Below are positions 52,001 through 59,912 of a DNA stretch of 64,000 bases, piece after piece. The translations under genes were made by a program, and so were the position numbers. How positions within the stretch are numbered: position 1 is the first letter of the stretch; every line of letters starts with the position of its first letter. Source of the stretch: Hoyosella subflava DQS3-9A1. GTDB lineage: Bacteria; Actinomycetota; Actinomycetes; Mycobacteriales; Mycobacteriaceae. Location of the stretch: contig NC_015564.1 in NCBI RefSeq assembly GCF_000214175.1, positions 2,728,001 through 2,792,000 of the forward strand, given 5' to 3'. Under the pieces are notes generated by a model. It had not been told where the DNA came from and ran no database searches. It saw only the letters and a list, made by a program, of their open reading frames with translations.

Positions 52001-55000
52001 TGGGCAACTCTGGTATCGGTTATCGCGGCGCGGTGACGATCGGCCGTGTCCTTGGTGAACGCAGTGGGCGGATAGATCGCGCGTGCGTACGACGCGCCAC
52101 GCTGCAGATGGTGCTGCAGGTGTGGAAATGCGACCAGCACACCGGCGCCCATCCGCGGTCGCTGGCTGCCCTGCCCTGGGAAGAGGAACGCAACCTTGCC
52201 GTCGGCCGTGACCTCACCGTCCCGAACGAAGACGCCTCGGACCCTGTCGGGGGTATCGGAGGTGACAGACGCGAGAAGATGCCGAAGCTCACCGACGTTC
52301 GTGGCGACAAACGCGATCCACACCGGTTCGCCACGGCTCGCGGCCATGTCGGATGCGCAAGCAGCCGCAAACGCCCAGTCCCGCAGGACCCACTCGGCCC
52401 CAGCAGAACTTGCGGTCAGGTCAACTCTGCTCAGAAACTCGCGCGCCTCGCCGATCGCCGCGTTTTCGGTCGCGCCGCGGAAGGTGAAAAGCTCTGCTGG
52501 CCAGTCGTTATATGCGTGCGGCGGCGCAATAGTCGCGTGGTGGCCACAGAGAACTGCGTGGAAGTTTGTGCCGCCGAAACCGAACGCGCTCACACCTGCG
52601 ATCCGCTCAGCGGGCATCTTCTCCCACGGTAGCGGTTCCGCTGTGAAAACAAACGGATTGCGGTCTTCCTGCCAGGCCGGATTGGGTTCGCGTACATGCA
52701 GTGTCGGTGGCTTGACACCGGTATAGATCGACAGCGCGACTTTGATGAGCCCCGCGACTCCGGCGGCGCACTTCGTGTGGCCAATCTGCGATTTGACCGA
52801 GCCGAGGGTGACCTGGCCGGCTTCAGCCCCAGCATCAGAGAAGAGTGCGGTCAGTGTCGTGAGTTCGGTCCGGTCCCCCACGACTGTGCCGGTACCGTGT
52901 GCTTCCACGAGGCCCACTTCGGCGGGCGAAATGCTAGCGCTGCGATACGCGCGTTCTAGTGCGGCGCGCTGCCCTTCCGGCCTCGGCGCTGTCAGCCCCA
53001 AGGACCGTCCGTCGCTGGCACTGCCGACTCCCTTGATGACGGCGTAGATCCGGTCGCCGTCACGCTCTGCGTCGGCAAGTCGTTTCAGGACAACACAACC
53101 GGCCCCTTCCCCGAGCGCTATGCCATCCGCGGAACTATCGAACGTCGCGGACCTCCCGGTAGCTGACAGTGCGTGAACCGACGCGAACATCAGATAGTCG
53201 TTGATGCTGTTATGCAGGTCGATGCCGCCACACAACACTGTCTCAGCGGACCCGGAGACTAGCTCTTTGCAGGAGGCGTCGAGTGCAGCCAGCGACGAGG
53301 CGCATGCCGCATCAACCGTGTAGTTGGCTCCGCCCAGGTCAAGCCGGTTCGCGATGCGTCCACTGATGACGTTCGCCAGCACTCCCGGGAAGGAATCTTC
53401 GGTGAGCTTCGGTAGTTGCGCGTCGAGTTCAGCGGGCAGTTCACCGAGGTACGACGGCAGCACGTTGCGCAGAACTCCGGCGCTGGAAAGGTCGCTGCCG
53501 GACTCGGCACCGAAGATCACGGCGGTGCGCTGCCGGTCGAATGGGCGGTCGTCATACCCGGCGTCACGCAGGGCTCGGTCCGCAACTTCCAGAGCGAGCA
53601 ACTGTGTGGGTTCGATGCTCGGGAGTGAGGCGGGCGGGATGCCGAAACGTAACGGATCGAACGGGATTGGTGGGAGGAACCCGCCCCACCTGGACGGTGT
53701 TTTTCCGTCCCCGCCTTCGGGGCTGAAGTACAGTTCGGGGTCCCACCTGCCGGAGGGGACTTCGGTGACCGCGTCGACGCCTGCAAGGATGTTGGACCAG
53801 AATGCCGACAGCGTCGGTGCCTGCGGGAAAAACGCCGCCATTCCCACGATCGCGATGTCGAGCGGCGCGGTTTGCGGTTCCGGGGTGGAGCGCACACCGA
53901 GTTCCCCCGCCAGGACGGAGCTTCGGGCTTGGTACCACCGAGCCGCGCTGGTCGTCATTGACGTGTGCACGTCCTCAATGGAAACAATGCGGTCCCGCAG
54001 CAGCGCGACGTCACCGGCCATGAACATGCCGTCGCGCAATTGACGGTCTGGGCTCACTGAGACGAGCGCGTCGCCGTCGCGGTCGACTCCCTTGCTGGCC
54101 ACGCGAAGGCGGCCGATATTGAGCTGTTCGAGTTTTTCCCACAACTCCCGGTCAGGAACACCATTCGCCTTCAGTTCCTCGCGCACGCGCGCGAACTGCT
54201 GCGCGAACTGGCTCTCTACGCAGCGTGTCGCGTGACCTGGCGCGGTTTCCAGCAACATAGTGCGCGTCGCGGAGATTACGTGCTGCTGGAAGCCTGAAAC
54301 GACCGCACCGCAGTGGACAGCCTCCTCGGTGAAGAGGTACGCCGTACCAGCGAGCAGTCCAGCCTTCATTCCAGCGGCCGTGAGCGGATGCGCTAGTGCG
54401 GCCACCATGGCTGCTGAGCGTTCGTCGTGAATACCGCCGGCGAAGAAAACCTGTACTTCGGGCATTGCCGCTGGGTTGTCGGCGAGGAACAACCGCAGTT
54501 CCTCGAGTTGCGCCTGCCACAGCGGGAAACTGTGCCGCGGACCGACATGTCCGCCACACTCAGCCCCTTCGAAAATGAACTTGCGCGCTCCTGCTCCTAA
54601 GTACTGCCGCAGCAGCCCCGGGGAGGGAACGTGCAAGAACGTGCTGATCCCCTCGCTTTCAAGACGCAATGCCTGTGCTGGCCGCCCCCCGGCAATGATG
54701 GCGTGCGTGGGCTTCGTGGCGAGTACTGCCTCGATCTGATCCTCGCGCAGTTTTGCGTCGGCGAAACCGAGAATCCCGACACCCCAAGGACAGTCTCCGA
54801 CTAACGCCTTGGTGGCACCGAGAATTTCCCGCGAGCGCGCCCCAGAGTTCACGGCGAGCGCGATGAAGGGAACCGCACCGCCAGCGGCGACTGCCTCCGC
54901 GAACTGCGGCTGGTCACTCACCCGTGTCATCGGCCCTTGTGCGAGGGGCAGCGCTGTGCCAAGATCCCGGGCGAGCGGGGAGGCCGGGGCGAGCATGCTC

Positions 55001-55803
55001 GCGGCGTCACTAGCACAGACGACGGCGGCGGTTATCGCCTCGCGGACAGCCCGAACGGAAGCCGCCACGGTGCCGAACCGGGATTCGAACGTTCGCGCGA
55101 GGTAGCCGTCCTCGCCAACCGGCAGCACGACGCTGCCGCCGCGACTCATGCGGCGAACCGTTCGTTGCCCGTTCTCGACAACTGACTCAGAGCCGTCAAT
55201 TCCAGCGAGGACCGCTCGGACGTCGGCGGGAATATTCGACTCGCCGAGTAGCGCGAGTTGTATGTCTAGGACGACGCCACGCGCTCCCCCTACGACCGCT
55301 GCGGCGGCGGTGTCAGGGCCAATTCCCCCCGCCAGCCACACGGGCAGGGTGCAGGAGTCGTCGGCCGTCAATTGCTGCAGGAGGACGAAGCTGCTGACCT
55401 CACCAACGAGCCCGCCAGTTTCACAACCACGGGCGATCACGCCGTGGACGCCTGCCTCACGGGCCCTTCTCGCCTCAGTCGGGGACGTCACTTCCGCGAG
55501 AAGCCGCCGACCGCGAAACTCGTCCGCGCGAGCTAGGGCGTCGCGGGTCAGAACAACACACGCGACTTCGTCAGGCAGCTCGCGCGCACCGAGCACACAG
55601 TCAGCCGAGATGCGGACCCCGAAACCGCCAGGGACCATGCGCGCTGCGATCGCGAGTTCACGACGCGCGGCGGAGCGACCCTCACCGAGATCGAGGACTC
55701 CGTGCGCACCACTGTGCGATGCGGCCGCGACCGCCGTGGCGTTCGGGTACCCGAGCGGGCCTATCGCGATCACAAGGTCGCGAACAGCGTCGGCAGTATG
55801 CAT
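49039..55803 (-). CDS. iterative polyketide/PUFA-type synthase, NMO-NMO-KS-AT-ACP-KR
   Basis: A 2254-residue enzyme. Residues 1-230 resemble a degenerate FMN barrel (GCETGGLVGE; WLAGGIGPDTA). Residues 280-560 are a fuller nitronate-monooxygenase/PfaD-like barrel (QGPMTRVSDQPQFA; FEGAECGGHVGP; FFAGGIHDERSA). KS 645-1090: Cys834, His969, His1009. AT 1200-1500: Ser1296 (GHSYGE), His1405 (AFHSP, malonyl-type). One ACP about 1670-1752, with LSVDSIKR (Ser1708). KR about 1790-2254: VGGARGIT fold, Ser2155, Tyr2168, Asn2172. This is PfaD plus PfaA in one chain. Start ATG 55803 with AAGG seven nt upstream. First gene of a five-gene coupled operon. Confidence 0.9.
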   Translation of the reverse strand: MHTADAVRDLVIAIGPLGYPNATAVAAASHSGAHGVLDLGEGRSAARRELAIAARMVPGGFGVRISADCVLGARELPDEVACVVLTRDALARADEFRGRRLLAEVTSPTEARRAREAGVHGVIARGCETGGLVGEVSSFVLLQQLTADDSCTLPVWLAGGIGPDTAAAAVVGGARGVVLDIQLALLGESNIPADVRAVLAGIDGSESVVENGQRTVRRMSRGGSVVLPVGEDGYLARTFESRFGTVAASVRAVREAITAAVVCASDAASMLAPASPLARDLGTALPLAQGPMTRVSDQPQFAEAVAAGGAVPFIALAVNSGARSREILGATKALVGDCPWGVGILGFADAKLREDQIEAVLATKPTHAIIAGGRPAQALRLESEGISTFLHVPSPGLLRQYLGAGARKFIFEGAECGGHVGPRHSFPLWQAQLEELRLFLADNPAAMPEVQVFFAGGIHDERSAAMVAALAHPLTAAGMKAGLLAGTAYLFTEEAVHCGAVVSGFQQHVISATRTMLLETAPGHATRCVESQFAQQFARVREELKANGVPDRELWEKLEQLNIGRLRVASKGVDRDGDALVSVSPDRQLRDGMFMAGDVALLRDRIVSIEDVHTSMTTSAARWYQARSSVLAGELGVRSTPEPQTAPLDIAIVGMAAFFPQAPTLSAFWSNILAGVDAVTEVPSGRWDPELYFSPEGGDGKTPSRWGGFLPPIPFDPLRFGIPPASLPSIEPTQLLALEVADRALRDAGYDDRPFDRQRTAVIFGAESGSDLSSAGVLRNVLPSYLGELPAELDAQLPKLTEDSFPGVLANVISGRIANRLDLGGANYTVDAACASSLAALDASCKELVSGSAETVLCGGIDLHNSINDYLMFASVHALSATGRSATFDSSADGIALGEGAGCVVLKRLADAERDGDRIYAVIKGVGSASDGRSLGLTAPRPEGQRAALERAYRSASISPAEVGLVEAHGTGTVVGDRTELTTLTALFSDAGAEAGQVTLGSVKSQIGHTKCAAGVAGLIKVALSIYTGVKPPTLHVREPNPAWQEDRNPFVFTAEPLPWEKMPAERIAGVSAFGFGGTNFHAVLCGHHATIAPPHAYNDWPAELFTFRGATENAAIGEAREFLSRVDLTASSAGAEWVLRDWAFAAACASDMAASRGEPVWIAFVATNVGELRHLLASVTSDTPDRVRGVFVRDGEVTADGKVAFLFPGQGSQRPRMGAGVLVAFPHLQHHLQRGASYARAIYPPTAFTKDTADRHRAAITDTRVAQPALGIVEMALHDLLRTAGVVPDMVGGHSYGELSAFAAAGVLDPDTLLELSAERADAILHAAGEMADRGTMAAVSGTAQEVNDALSAAGLDTDVVIANDNAPKQNVISGSSPSIGAATDALKAAGLSVSRINVSCAFHSPLVASASDRFAQRLATTQLYPAEMPVYSNTTAAVYPNDSAAVRKGLAAQISAPVRFREQIGAMYEAGARVFIEVGPGHVLTKLTRSILGDKSHTVIPLDDGTSTGLTALLTAFAKMAAAGVDLRTGWLFDGRDAIAPDPNVTIKRPGWTVDGHLVRTADGSIPQGALAPATRVRLTPVMSTTPQESSGAEALISEFLRNSREMVAAQRDVLLGYLGAGANIPAPSPITYAPQQSAAFVNPAEAVAAPAADRPIETAPSVEHAAHSQQSVLSLVFEVIGRRTGYPVEMIEPDLDLEADLSVDSIKRAEIAGELAAELGLHPGDDSEMEEVAKARTAAAIAELLANKLGGFPEQSEERVTAPDNGDGAATVIAPKRLIMRRIPLPPVGSAPQLAGLRVLVIGSGPLAEALKSELHAHDAMPVVTSASFTAIREAMDVPIGGVFYLGNQDRDDAPSLPDAFPVLRELITAAPRWLLAAGPGEGLRGFFRTVSREYPNLHSSVVESNESDVHRFAAELVAETAAPPGEPLVLCDNGVRRRLALEPTDLGAVAVAGAGPNGVGAAEAAALGLDQDSVVLIVGGARGITARFAATLAAASRCHIELVGRTTLSQMPEDPKVAAASTAQELRAVMIESGLRSPAEIETAVSRTLAEREVRFTLHRLRELGATVQYRSADVRDPEAVTSLVSSIHAEYGRLDGIVYAAGIIEDKLIAEKPAASFTRVFTTKVTGARLLITAAEELSNGPRFMVFFGSIAAVLGNRGQADYAAANDELEALGRNWTVAGQRRGLTVHWGPWAPTGENNGMVTPELMRSYAKRGVSLIDPEEGTASLLRELAWGDESVNSVVYTASGW

Positions 55804-56065
55804 ACATGGCCTTCAGGGTCGTCGGATCTGCACGCCGGAATGGTGTTCGCAACACACCCTGTGAACAGCAGATGTTTCCCGTAGTGACTCGAACGACAAA
55901 CAGCTTAGCCAAGAGTACGTTACAAAATGGGTATGTTCTACGGGCAAATTCTGAACATTAGGTTGCCGTCAACGTGTTTCGTCCCAGCCCACCCAAAGCC
56001 GACAAATTACCGTTCGAGCAACACGGTGCCGCCAATCGTGACAGACATGGCTTAGAATCGAACAT
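55804..56065. other. divergent control region between synthase operon and alkB
   Basis: About 260 bp, the only leader of the large operon. ATGTTC and GAACAT (about 55933-55938 and 55953-55958) are inverted with a 14-nt spacer and could be an operator. TTGCCC on the minus strand near 55947 may be a -35, but no confident -10 was found. No gene seen. Confidence 0.35.
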
Positions 56066-56073
56066 GTGTTCCC
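56058..56073. promoter_or_regulatory. candidate LexA (SOS) box on the alkB start
   Basis: TCGAACATGTGTTCCC matches the actinobacterial SOS consensus TCGAAC-RYRY-GTTCGA at 14 of 16 positions. It overlaps the presumed -10 TAGAAT (56053-56058) and the GTG start at 56066. LexA bound here would block transcription directly. Confidence 0.55.
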
Positions 56074-56695
56074 ATCGCATCAGGTGTCGCTCTTCGATAT
56101 CGGCACAGGCGGCCCCCGCATCGGCGGTCTCGCGGGGATGCAGCGGACCGAATTGACCGAGGGCGCCTGGGTCGATACGTGCCCGAACTGGATTTCCGGT
56201 TCCGAAGCCCTATTCGCCGACCTGATCGAGCACGTTCCGTGGCATGCCGAACGCAGGAAGATGTACGACAGGGTTGTCGATGTCCCACGGCTCGTCTACT
56301 TCTATGACGAAGGTGCGCCACTGCCCAATTCCGTACTTATACAAGCTCGGGAGGCACTGGATCGCCACTATGAAACCGAACTCGGTGAACCGTTCGTTAC
56401 CGCTGGCATGTGCTACTACCGTGACGGCTCGGACAGCGTGGCGTGGCACGGCGACCGGATCGGCCGCAGCAGCACTGAAGACACCATGGTCGCAATCTTG
56501 TCGCTCGGCGAGGCCAGGCATTTGTTGTTGCGTCCACGCAGCGGAGGACGCTCACTACGGTTCACGGTCGGCCACGGCGATCTCCTCGTCATGGGTGGCT
56601 CCTGCCAGCGCACGTGGGAGCACTGCATTCCCAAGACCACACGCGCGGTCGGGCCCCGCATCAGTGTGCAGTTCCGGCCGCACAACGTGCGGTGA
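56066..56695 (+). CDS. alkB: AlkB family 2-oxoglutarate/Fe(II) dioxygenase
   Basis: A 209-residue oxidative demethylase that repairs 1-methyladenine and 3-methylcytosine type damage. Iron ligands His128/Asp130 (WHGDRIGR) and His186 (WEHCIPK); oxoglutarate Arg in GPRISVQFRP. GTG 56066 is 8 nt after a TAGAAT -10 hexamer, so the mRNA is probably leaderless; no ribosome site is seen. A LexA-like box covers the start, suggesting SOS control in addition to or instead of Ada control. Confidence 0.88.
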   Translation: MFPSHQVSLFDIGTGGPRIGGLAGMQRTELTEGAWVDTCPNWISGSEALFADLIEHVPWHAERRKMYDRVVDVPRLVYFYDEGAPLPNSVLIQAREALDRHYETELGEPFVTAGMCYYRDGSDSVAWHGDRIGRSSTEDTMVAILSLGEARHLLLRPRSGGRSLRFTVGHGDLLVMGGSCQRTWEHCIPKTTRAVGPRISVQFRPHNVR

Positions 56696-56725
56696 TAGAT
56701 GACATCGACACCGCACGATGCGCGT

Positions 56726-57634
56726 TCAGGAAACTTCGTGCTCGGTATCTGATCTGACTGCCGCGACAAGCAAGCGGCCAATGAGCACTGCCGCCAAGGC
56801 GACGACAATTACCACCCCGACAATTCCGCCCGGCATCGGCCGGAACGGCAGCGAAGCGAGCGTCGCGATAGCGAACGCAAGTGTTAAGCGCGCTAACAGC
56901 TGACCGCTCACCCACCGGACCGGTGGGCTGGCGTCCCCGATGAACGTTGCGGCGATCAGGAGCAGCAACGACGACGAGAGCCACATTGATGCGACGACCG
57001 TAAAGGAAAGATCGAAGAACTCGATCATCATTTCCGTGTCCCCGAACGTGGCAGCCACCAGCGCGAGAACCACCAGCCGGTTCGCAGTGCGCCGCCCCTT
57101 CGCCTGCGCAAACCAGACAATCGGGGCGAACGCCAGGCCTGCGAACTGGACTACAACAGCCAGGAAGCCCATGAGATCGAGCAGCGAATCCACTTCCCCG
57201 TCGGCGTCACCGAGGAACTCGTCAACGTTCCACATTACCCCAAGCGCGAGCGCACACCCGGTGATCGCAAACAGGTCCACACCTGCCGGCACGAGTTGAG
57301 ATGCGACGGGCTTCAACGCCAATCCGGCCACACCCAGAACGGTGAAGATGGTGGCGAAGTTGAAGGACACCGCCGACACCCAGTCCGGCGAGTCAACCCA
57401 CCGCTGAGCGTCAAAAGCGATGACCATGTTGCCGAGGCCATTGAGCAACTGGCCCAGCGCAAGCAGCTGCCACGGTGCACGAACCCCGGGCGCCAGCGCT
57501 TGGGAAGCGAAGGCACACGCCATGGCCGCGGCGAGACCCGATGCGACCAGCAACCAGCCAATCGCACCGTCGACAGAGAAGCCGAGGGCGAGCGCAAGCG
57601 CGCTCGCCGCGATGGCGGTCGCCTGCCGCGTCAT
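56726..57634 (-). CDS. multi-pass membrane protein resembling sensor membrane modules
   Basis: A 302-residue protein with about nine membrane segments spaced by short loops; Asp-rich external loop (NVDEFLGDADGEVDSLLD). It resembles the membrane half of some actinobacterial GGDEF/EAL signalling proteins but has no catalytic domain attached, ending RSDTEHEVS shortly after the last helix. It could be a stand-alone membrane protein or a truncated sensor. ATG 57632-57634. Convergent with alkB, divergent from the ArsR gene. Confidence 0.55.
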   Translation of the reverse strand: MTRQATAIAASALALALGFSVDGAIGWLLVASGLAAAMACAFASQALAPGVRAPWQLLALGQLLNGLGNMVIAFDAQRWVDSPDWVSAVSFNFATIFTVLGVAGLALKPVASQLVPAGVDLFAITGCALALGVMWNVDEFLGDADGEVDSLLDLMGFLAVVVQFAGLAFAPIVWFAQAKGRRTANRLVVLALVAATFGDTEMMIEFFDLSFTVVASMWLSSSLLLLIAATFIGDASPPVRWVSGQLLARLTLAFAIATLASLPFRPMPGGIVGVVIVVALAAVLIGRLLVAAVRSDTEHEVS

Positions 57635-57773
57635 CTACAACCCCACTTAGTTCGGTATTTCTAGCCAGCCGCAGCCTCTTCTGCGGGCGGTCCGTCCGTC
57701 AGATTATCGGGCAGGCCGCGCGTTGAAACTACCGCATGCGGACCTCTTGACTTTCACCCCCAACCGGATAACA

Positions 57774-57791
57774 TACAACCAAATGGTTGTA
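57774..57791 (+). promoter_or_regulatory. palindromic ArsR operator over the start codon
   Basis: TACAACCA-AA-TGGTTGTA, an 18-bp perfect palindrome that includes the ATG at 57783-57785. TAACAT (57769-57774) just upstream can serve as a -10, giving a leaderless mRNA. The site would allow direct autorepression. Confidence 0.7.
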
Positions 57792-58139
57792 CATCATGAT
57801 CCACGCGCTACTGCGCTCTCCGATGACGAGGTGGACCGGATCTTCCGGGCCCTCGCCGACACGACCCGCCGGGACATCCTGCGCCGCACTCTCACGAGCG
57901 ACACATCGGTCTCCCAACTGGCCGCCCTGTATGACATGTCCTTCGCGGCAGTGCAAAAGCACGTCGCCGTGCTGGAAGGAGCCGGGCTCGTGACGAAACA
58001 TCCACACGGTCGTGAACGTCAGGTTCGGGGCAATCCCGAAATGATCCGGCGAGCACAAGCATTACTCGACCGCTACGAGCAGATATGGCGGGGCCGCATC
58101 GACCGGCTCGATTCGCTCCTCGCCGAGGACGGCCACTAA
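57783..58139 (+). CDS. ArsR family transcriptional regulator
   Basis: A 118-residue winged-helix repressor: VDRIFRALADTTRRDILRRTL, SVSQLAALYDMSFAAVQKHVAVLEGAGLV and RERQVRGNPEMI. No Cys metal ligands, so it belongs to the non-metal subgroup that is usually paired with SRPBCC/AHSA1 proteins, as here (22 nt before one). The start at ATG 57783 lies in a perfect palindrome. An in-frame upstream start at 57723 is less likely because it would place the operator inside the gene. Confidence 0.87.
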   Translation: MVVHHDPRATALSDDEVDRIFRALADTTRRDILRRTLTSDTSVSQLAALYDMSFAAVQKHVAVLEGAGLVTKHPHGRERQVRGNPEMIRRAQALLDRYEQIWRGRIDRLDSLLAEDGH

Positions 58140-58161
58140 ATCATCAGAAGGGAACACTCCA

Positions 58162-59145
58162 ATGCCTGTCACCACCGTCACCCGCGACATTGACAACCTC
58201 ACCATGACCGTGGTCGCTGACTTTGCGGCCCCAGTCCAGCGCTTATGGGACGCATACCTCGATCCGCGCAAACTCGAACGATTCTGGGGTCCACCCACCT
58301 ACCCCGCCCAATTCACCCGGCACGACGCGGCGCCCGGCGGCCGATCCGTGTACTCGATGACCGGGCCCGATGGCGACACCCACCATGGGTTCTGGGAGTG
58401 GCTCTCGGTCACCTCGCGTGAAAGTTTCGAGGTCCGCGACGGTTTCGCATTCGCAGATGGCACGCCCAACCCCGACATGCCGGCCATGCGCATGGTCTAT
58501 ACGTTCGAATCAACCGAGACGGGCTCGCGCGTTACTACAGTCACCCATTTCCAGTCCATCGACGAACTCGAGAAGCTCCTCGAAATGGGCATGGAAGAAG
58601 GGCTGAAGGAAGCGATGGGCCAGATGGACGCCGTCCTCGCCGACCTCGCCTCCTTCGCCCGTGAACTGCCCACCTCGACCCAGATCCTCAGCGACACCCA
58701 GGTCAGGATCAGCCGCGTGATCCGTGGAAGCGCCGAGGACGTCTGGCGCGCTCACAACGATGCCGACCTGCTGCGGCGCTGGCTTCTCGGACCCGACGGA
58801 TGGACCATGCCGGTGTGCGAGGTCGCCACCAACGCGGGCGACACCTACCGGTACGAATGGGAGCAGGCCGGCGGTGAAGGCAGATTCGGCTTCGAAGGTG
58901 AACTCCTCGAATCCACCGCGCCCTATCGCGCCGTGACGACCGAACGCATGATCGGGATGGAAGGTGAAGGCACCATCAACGAGATGACCCTCACCCCCGT
59001 CGACGGCGGCACTCTGCTCACGCTCGTCGTCACCTACCCCAGCGCCGAGGTGCGTGACATGATCCTCGCGACGGGCATGACCGACGGCATGGAAACCAGC
59101 TACCAGCGCCTCGAGCAGGAAGTGCTGGCAGCGAGCGTCGCCTAG
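58162..59145 (+). CDS. tandem SRPBCC (AHSA1-type) domain protein
   Basis: A 327-residue cytoplasmic protein with two AHSA1-like domains: about 10-165 (FAAPVQRLWDAYLDPRKLERFWGPP) and about 180-320 (VRISRVIRGSAEDVWRAHNDADLLRRWLLGPDGW). Each ends with the long C-terminal helix of the fold. Members bind hydrophobic ligands; some sense stress. ATG with GAAGGGA upstream. The gene is co-transcribed with the ArsR regulator, which likely represses both. Ends overlapping the convergent MerR gene by 4 bp. Confidence 0.85.
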   Translation: MPVTTVTRDIDNLTMTVVADFAAPVQRLWDAYLDPRKLERFWGPPTYPAQFTRHDAAPGGRSVYSMTGPDGDTHHGFWEWLSVTSRESFEVRDGFAFADGTPNPDMPAMRMVYTFESTETGSRVTTVTHFQSIDELEKLLEMGMEEGLKEAMGQMDAVLADLASFARELPTSTQILSDTQVRISRVIRGSAEDVWRAHNDADLLRRWLLGPDGWTMPVCEVATNAGDTYRYEWEQAGGEGRFGFEGELLESTAPYRAVTTERMIGMEGEGTINEMTLTPVDGGTLLTLVVTYPSAEVRDMILATGMTDGMETSYQRLEQEVLAASVA

Positions 59146-59885
59146 GAGGGCTCCAAGAGTCCGTCCAGCACAGCACTCGCCCGCATGAGGTGCCGCGACC
59201 GGGATGTCAGGGTGGCTTCTCGTGCGGCGAGTGCCCCGCTCACCTGATCCCACCCCCGATGGTGACGTAACTGTGGCATCAAGGTTTTCAGAACAGGGAT
59301 GCGAAACCCGCCCTCGCGCAGTTGATGAACAATTCGCGCATCCCGCACATCCGCGGGCCTGTACGTCCGCGCTCGCTGGCGTGTGCGTGTAGGCGTGACG
59401 AGGCCCTCGGACTCCCAATGACGCAGGGTCGACGCCCGCACTCCGATTGCTTCCGCCAGTTCGGAGATACTCATCGCGTCGGCGGGTCGCGGGTCCTCAA
59501 GCGGCTCTTCACTGATTGCCGAAGCTGCCTGCTGCGCAAGGCGTAACCCCTCACGCTCGGCAGCGAGGCGAGCATGAACAACATCGATGAGCGCCAGGAC
59601 CGCCGACGTTGTCGAGGCGTGAGCTGCGCGCATAATCCGCTTCGCTTCGACGGGGCCGGCTGCCAAGGCCAGCGCGCGGTACGCAAGTGCCGCCTGCACG
59701 TGGACCCCGGAAAATTTCCGGTAACCGGAAACCGTACGCACCGCAGGCGGGAGCACCCCGTGGTGTTCCAGCACTCTGATCTGCTGCACTGAGTATCCCG
59801 CTAACCGGGCAACGTCCACCGGCCGCAAACCCAACTGTAGGCTTTTGCGTTGGGTATCAGTGCTAACGGTGGTAAAAGGCTTCAT
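59142..59885 (-). CDS. double-MerR regulator, TioE-like
   Basis: A 247-residue regulator with two MerR-type helix-turn-helix domains in one chain: about 22-85 (RPVDVARLAGYSVQQIRVLEHHGVLPP, then SGYRKFSGVHVQAALAYRAL) and about 140-205 (SISELAEAIGVRASTLRHWESEGLVTP, then ARTYRPADVRDARIVHQL). This layout matches the TioE-type MerR subgroup. ATG 59883-59885 abuts the first ATG of the divergent gene (CATATG), so one of the two true starts probably lies further in. Targets unknown; the divergent DUF6194 gene is a candidate. Confidence 0.78.
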   Translation of the reverse strand: MKPFTTVSTDTQRKSLQLGLRPVDVARLAGYSVQQIRVLEHHGVLPPAVRTVSGYRKFSGVHVQAALAYRALALAAGPVEAKRIMRAAHASTTSAVLALIDVVHARLAAEREGLRLAQQAASAISEEPLEDPRPADAMSISELAEAIGVRASTLRHWESEGLVTPTRTRQRARTYRPADVRDARIVHQLREGGFRIPVLKTLMPQLRHHRGWDQVSGALAAREATLTSRSRHLMRASAVLDGLLEPS

Positions 59886-59912
59886 ATGGACTTCAATGTA
59901 ACGCTGAAGCCT

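Noticed and set aside
44660-55803. Enediyne PKS cassette
   Set aside because: Enediyne synthases are a single KS-AT-ACP-KR-DH-PPTase chain followed by a hot-dog thioesterase (E10) and the E3/E4/E5 genes; here there are two KSs on two chains, an FMN-type reductase, and none of the companion genes.
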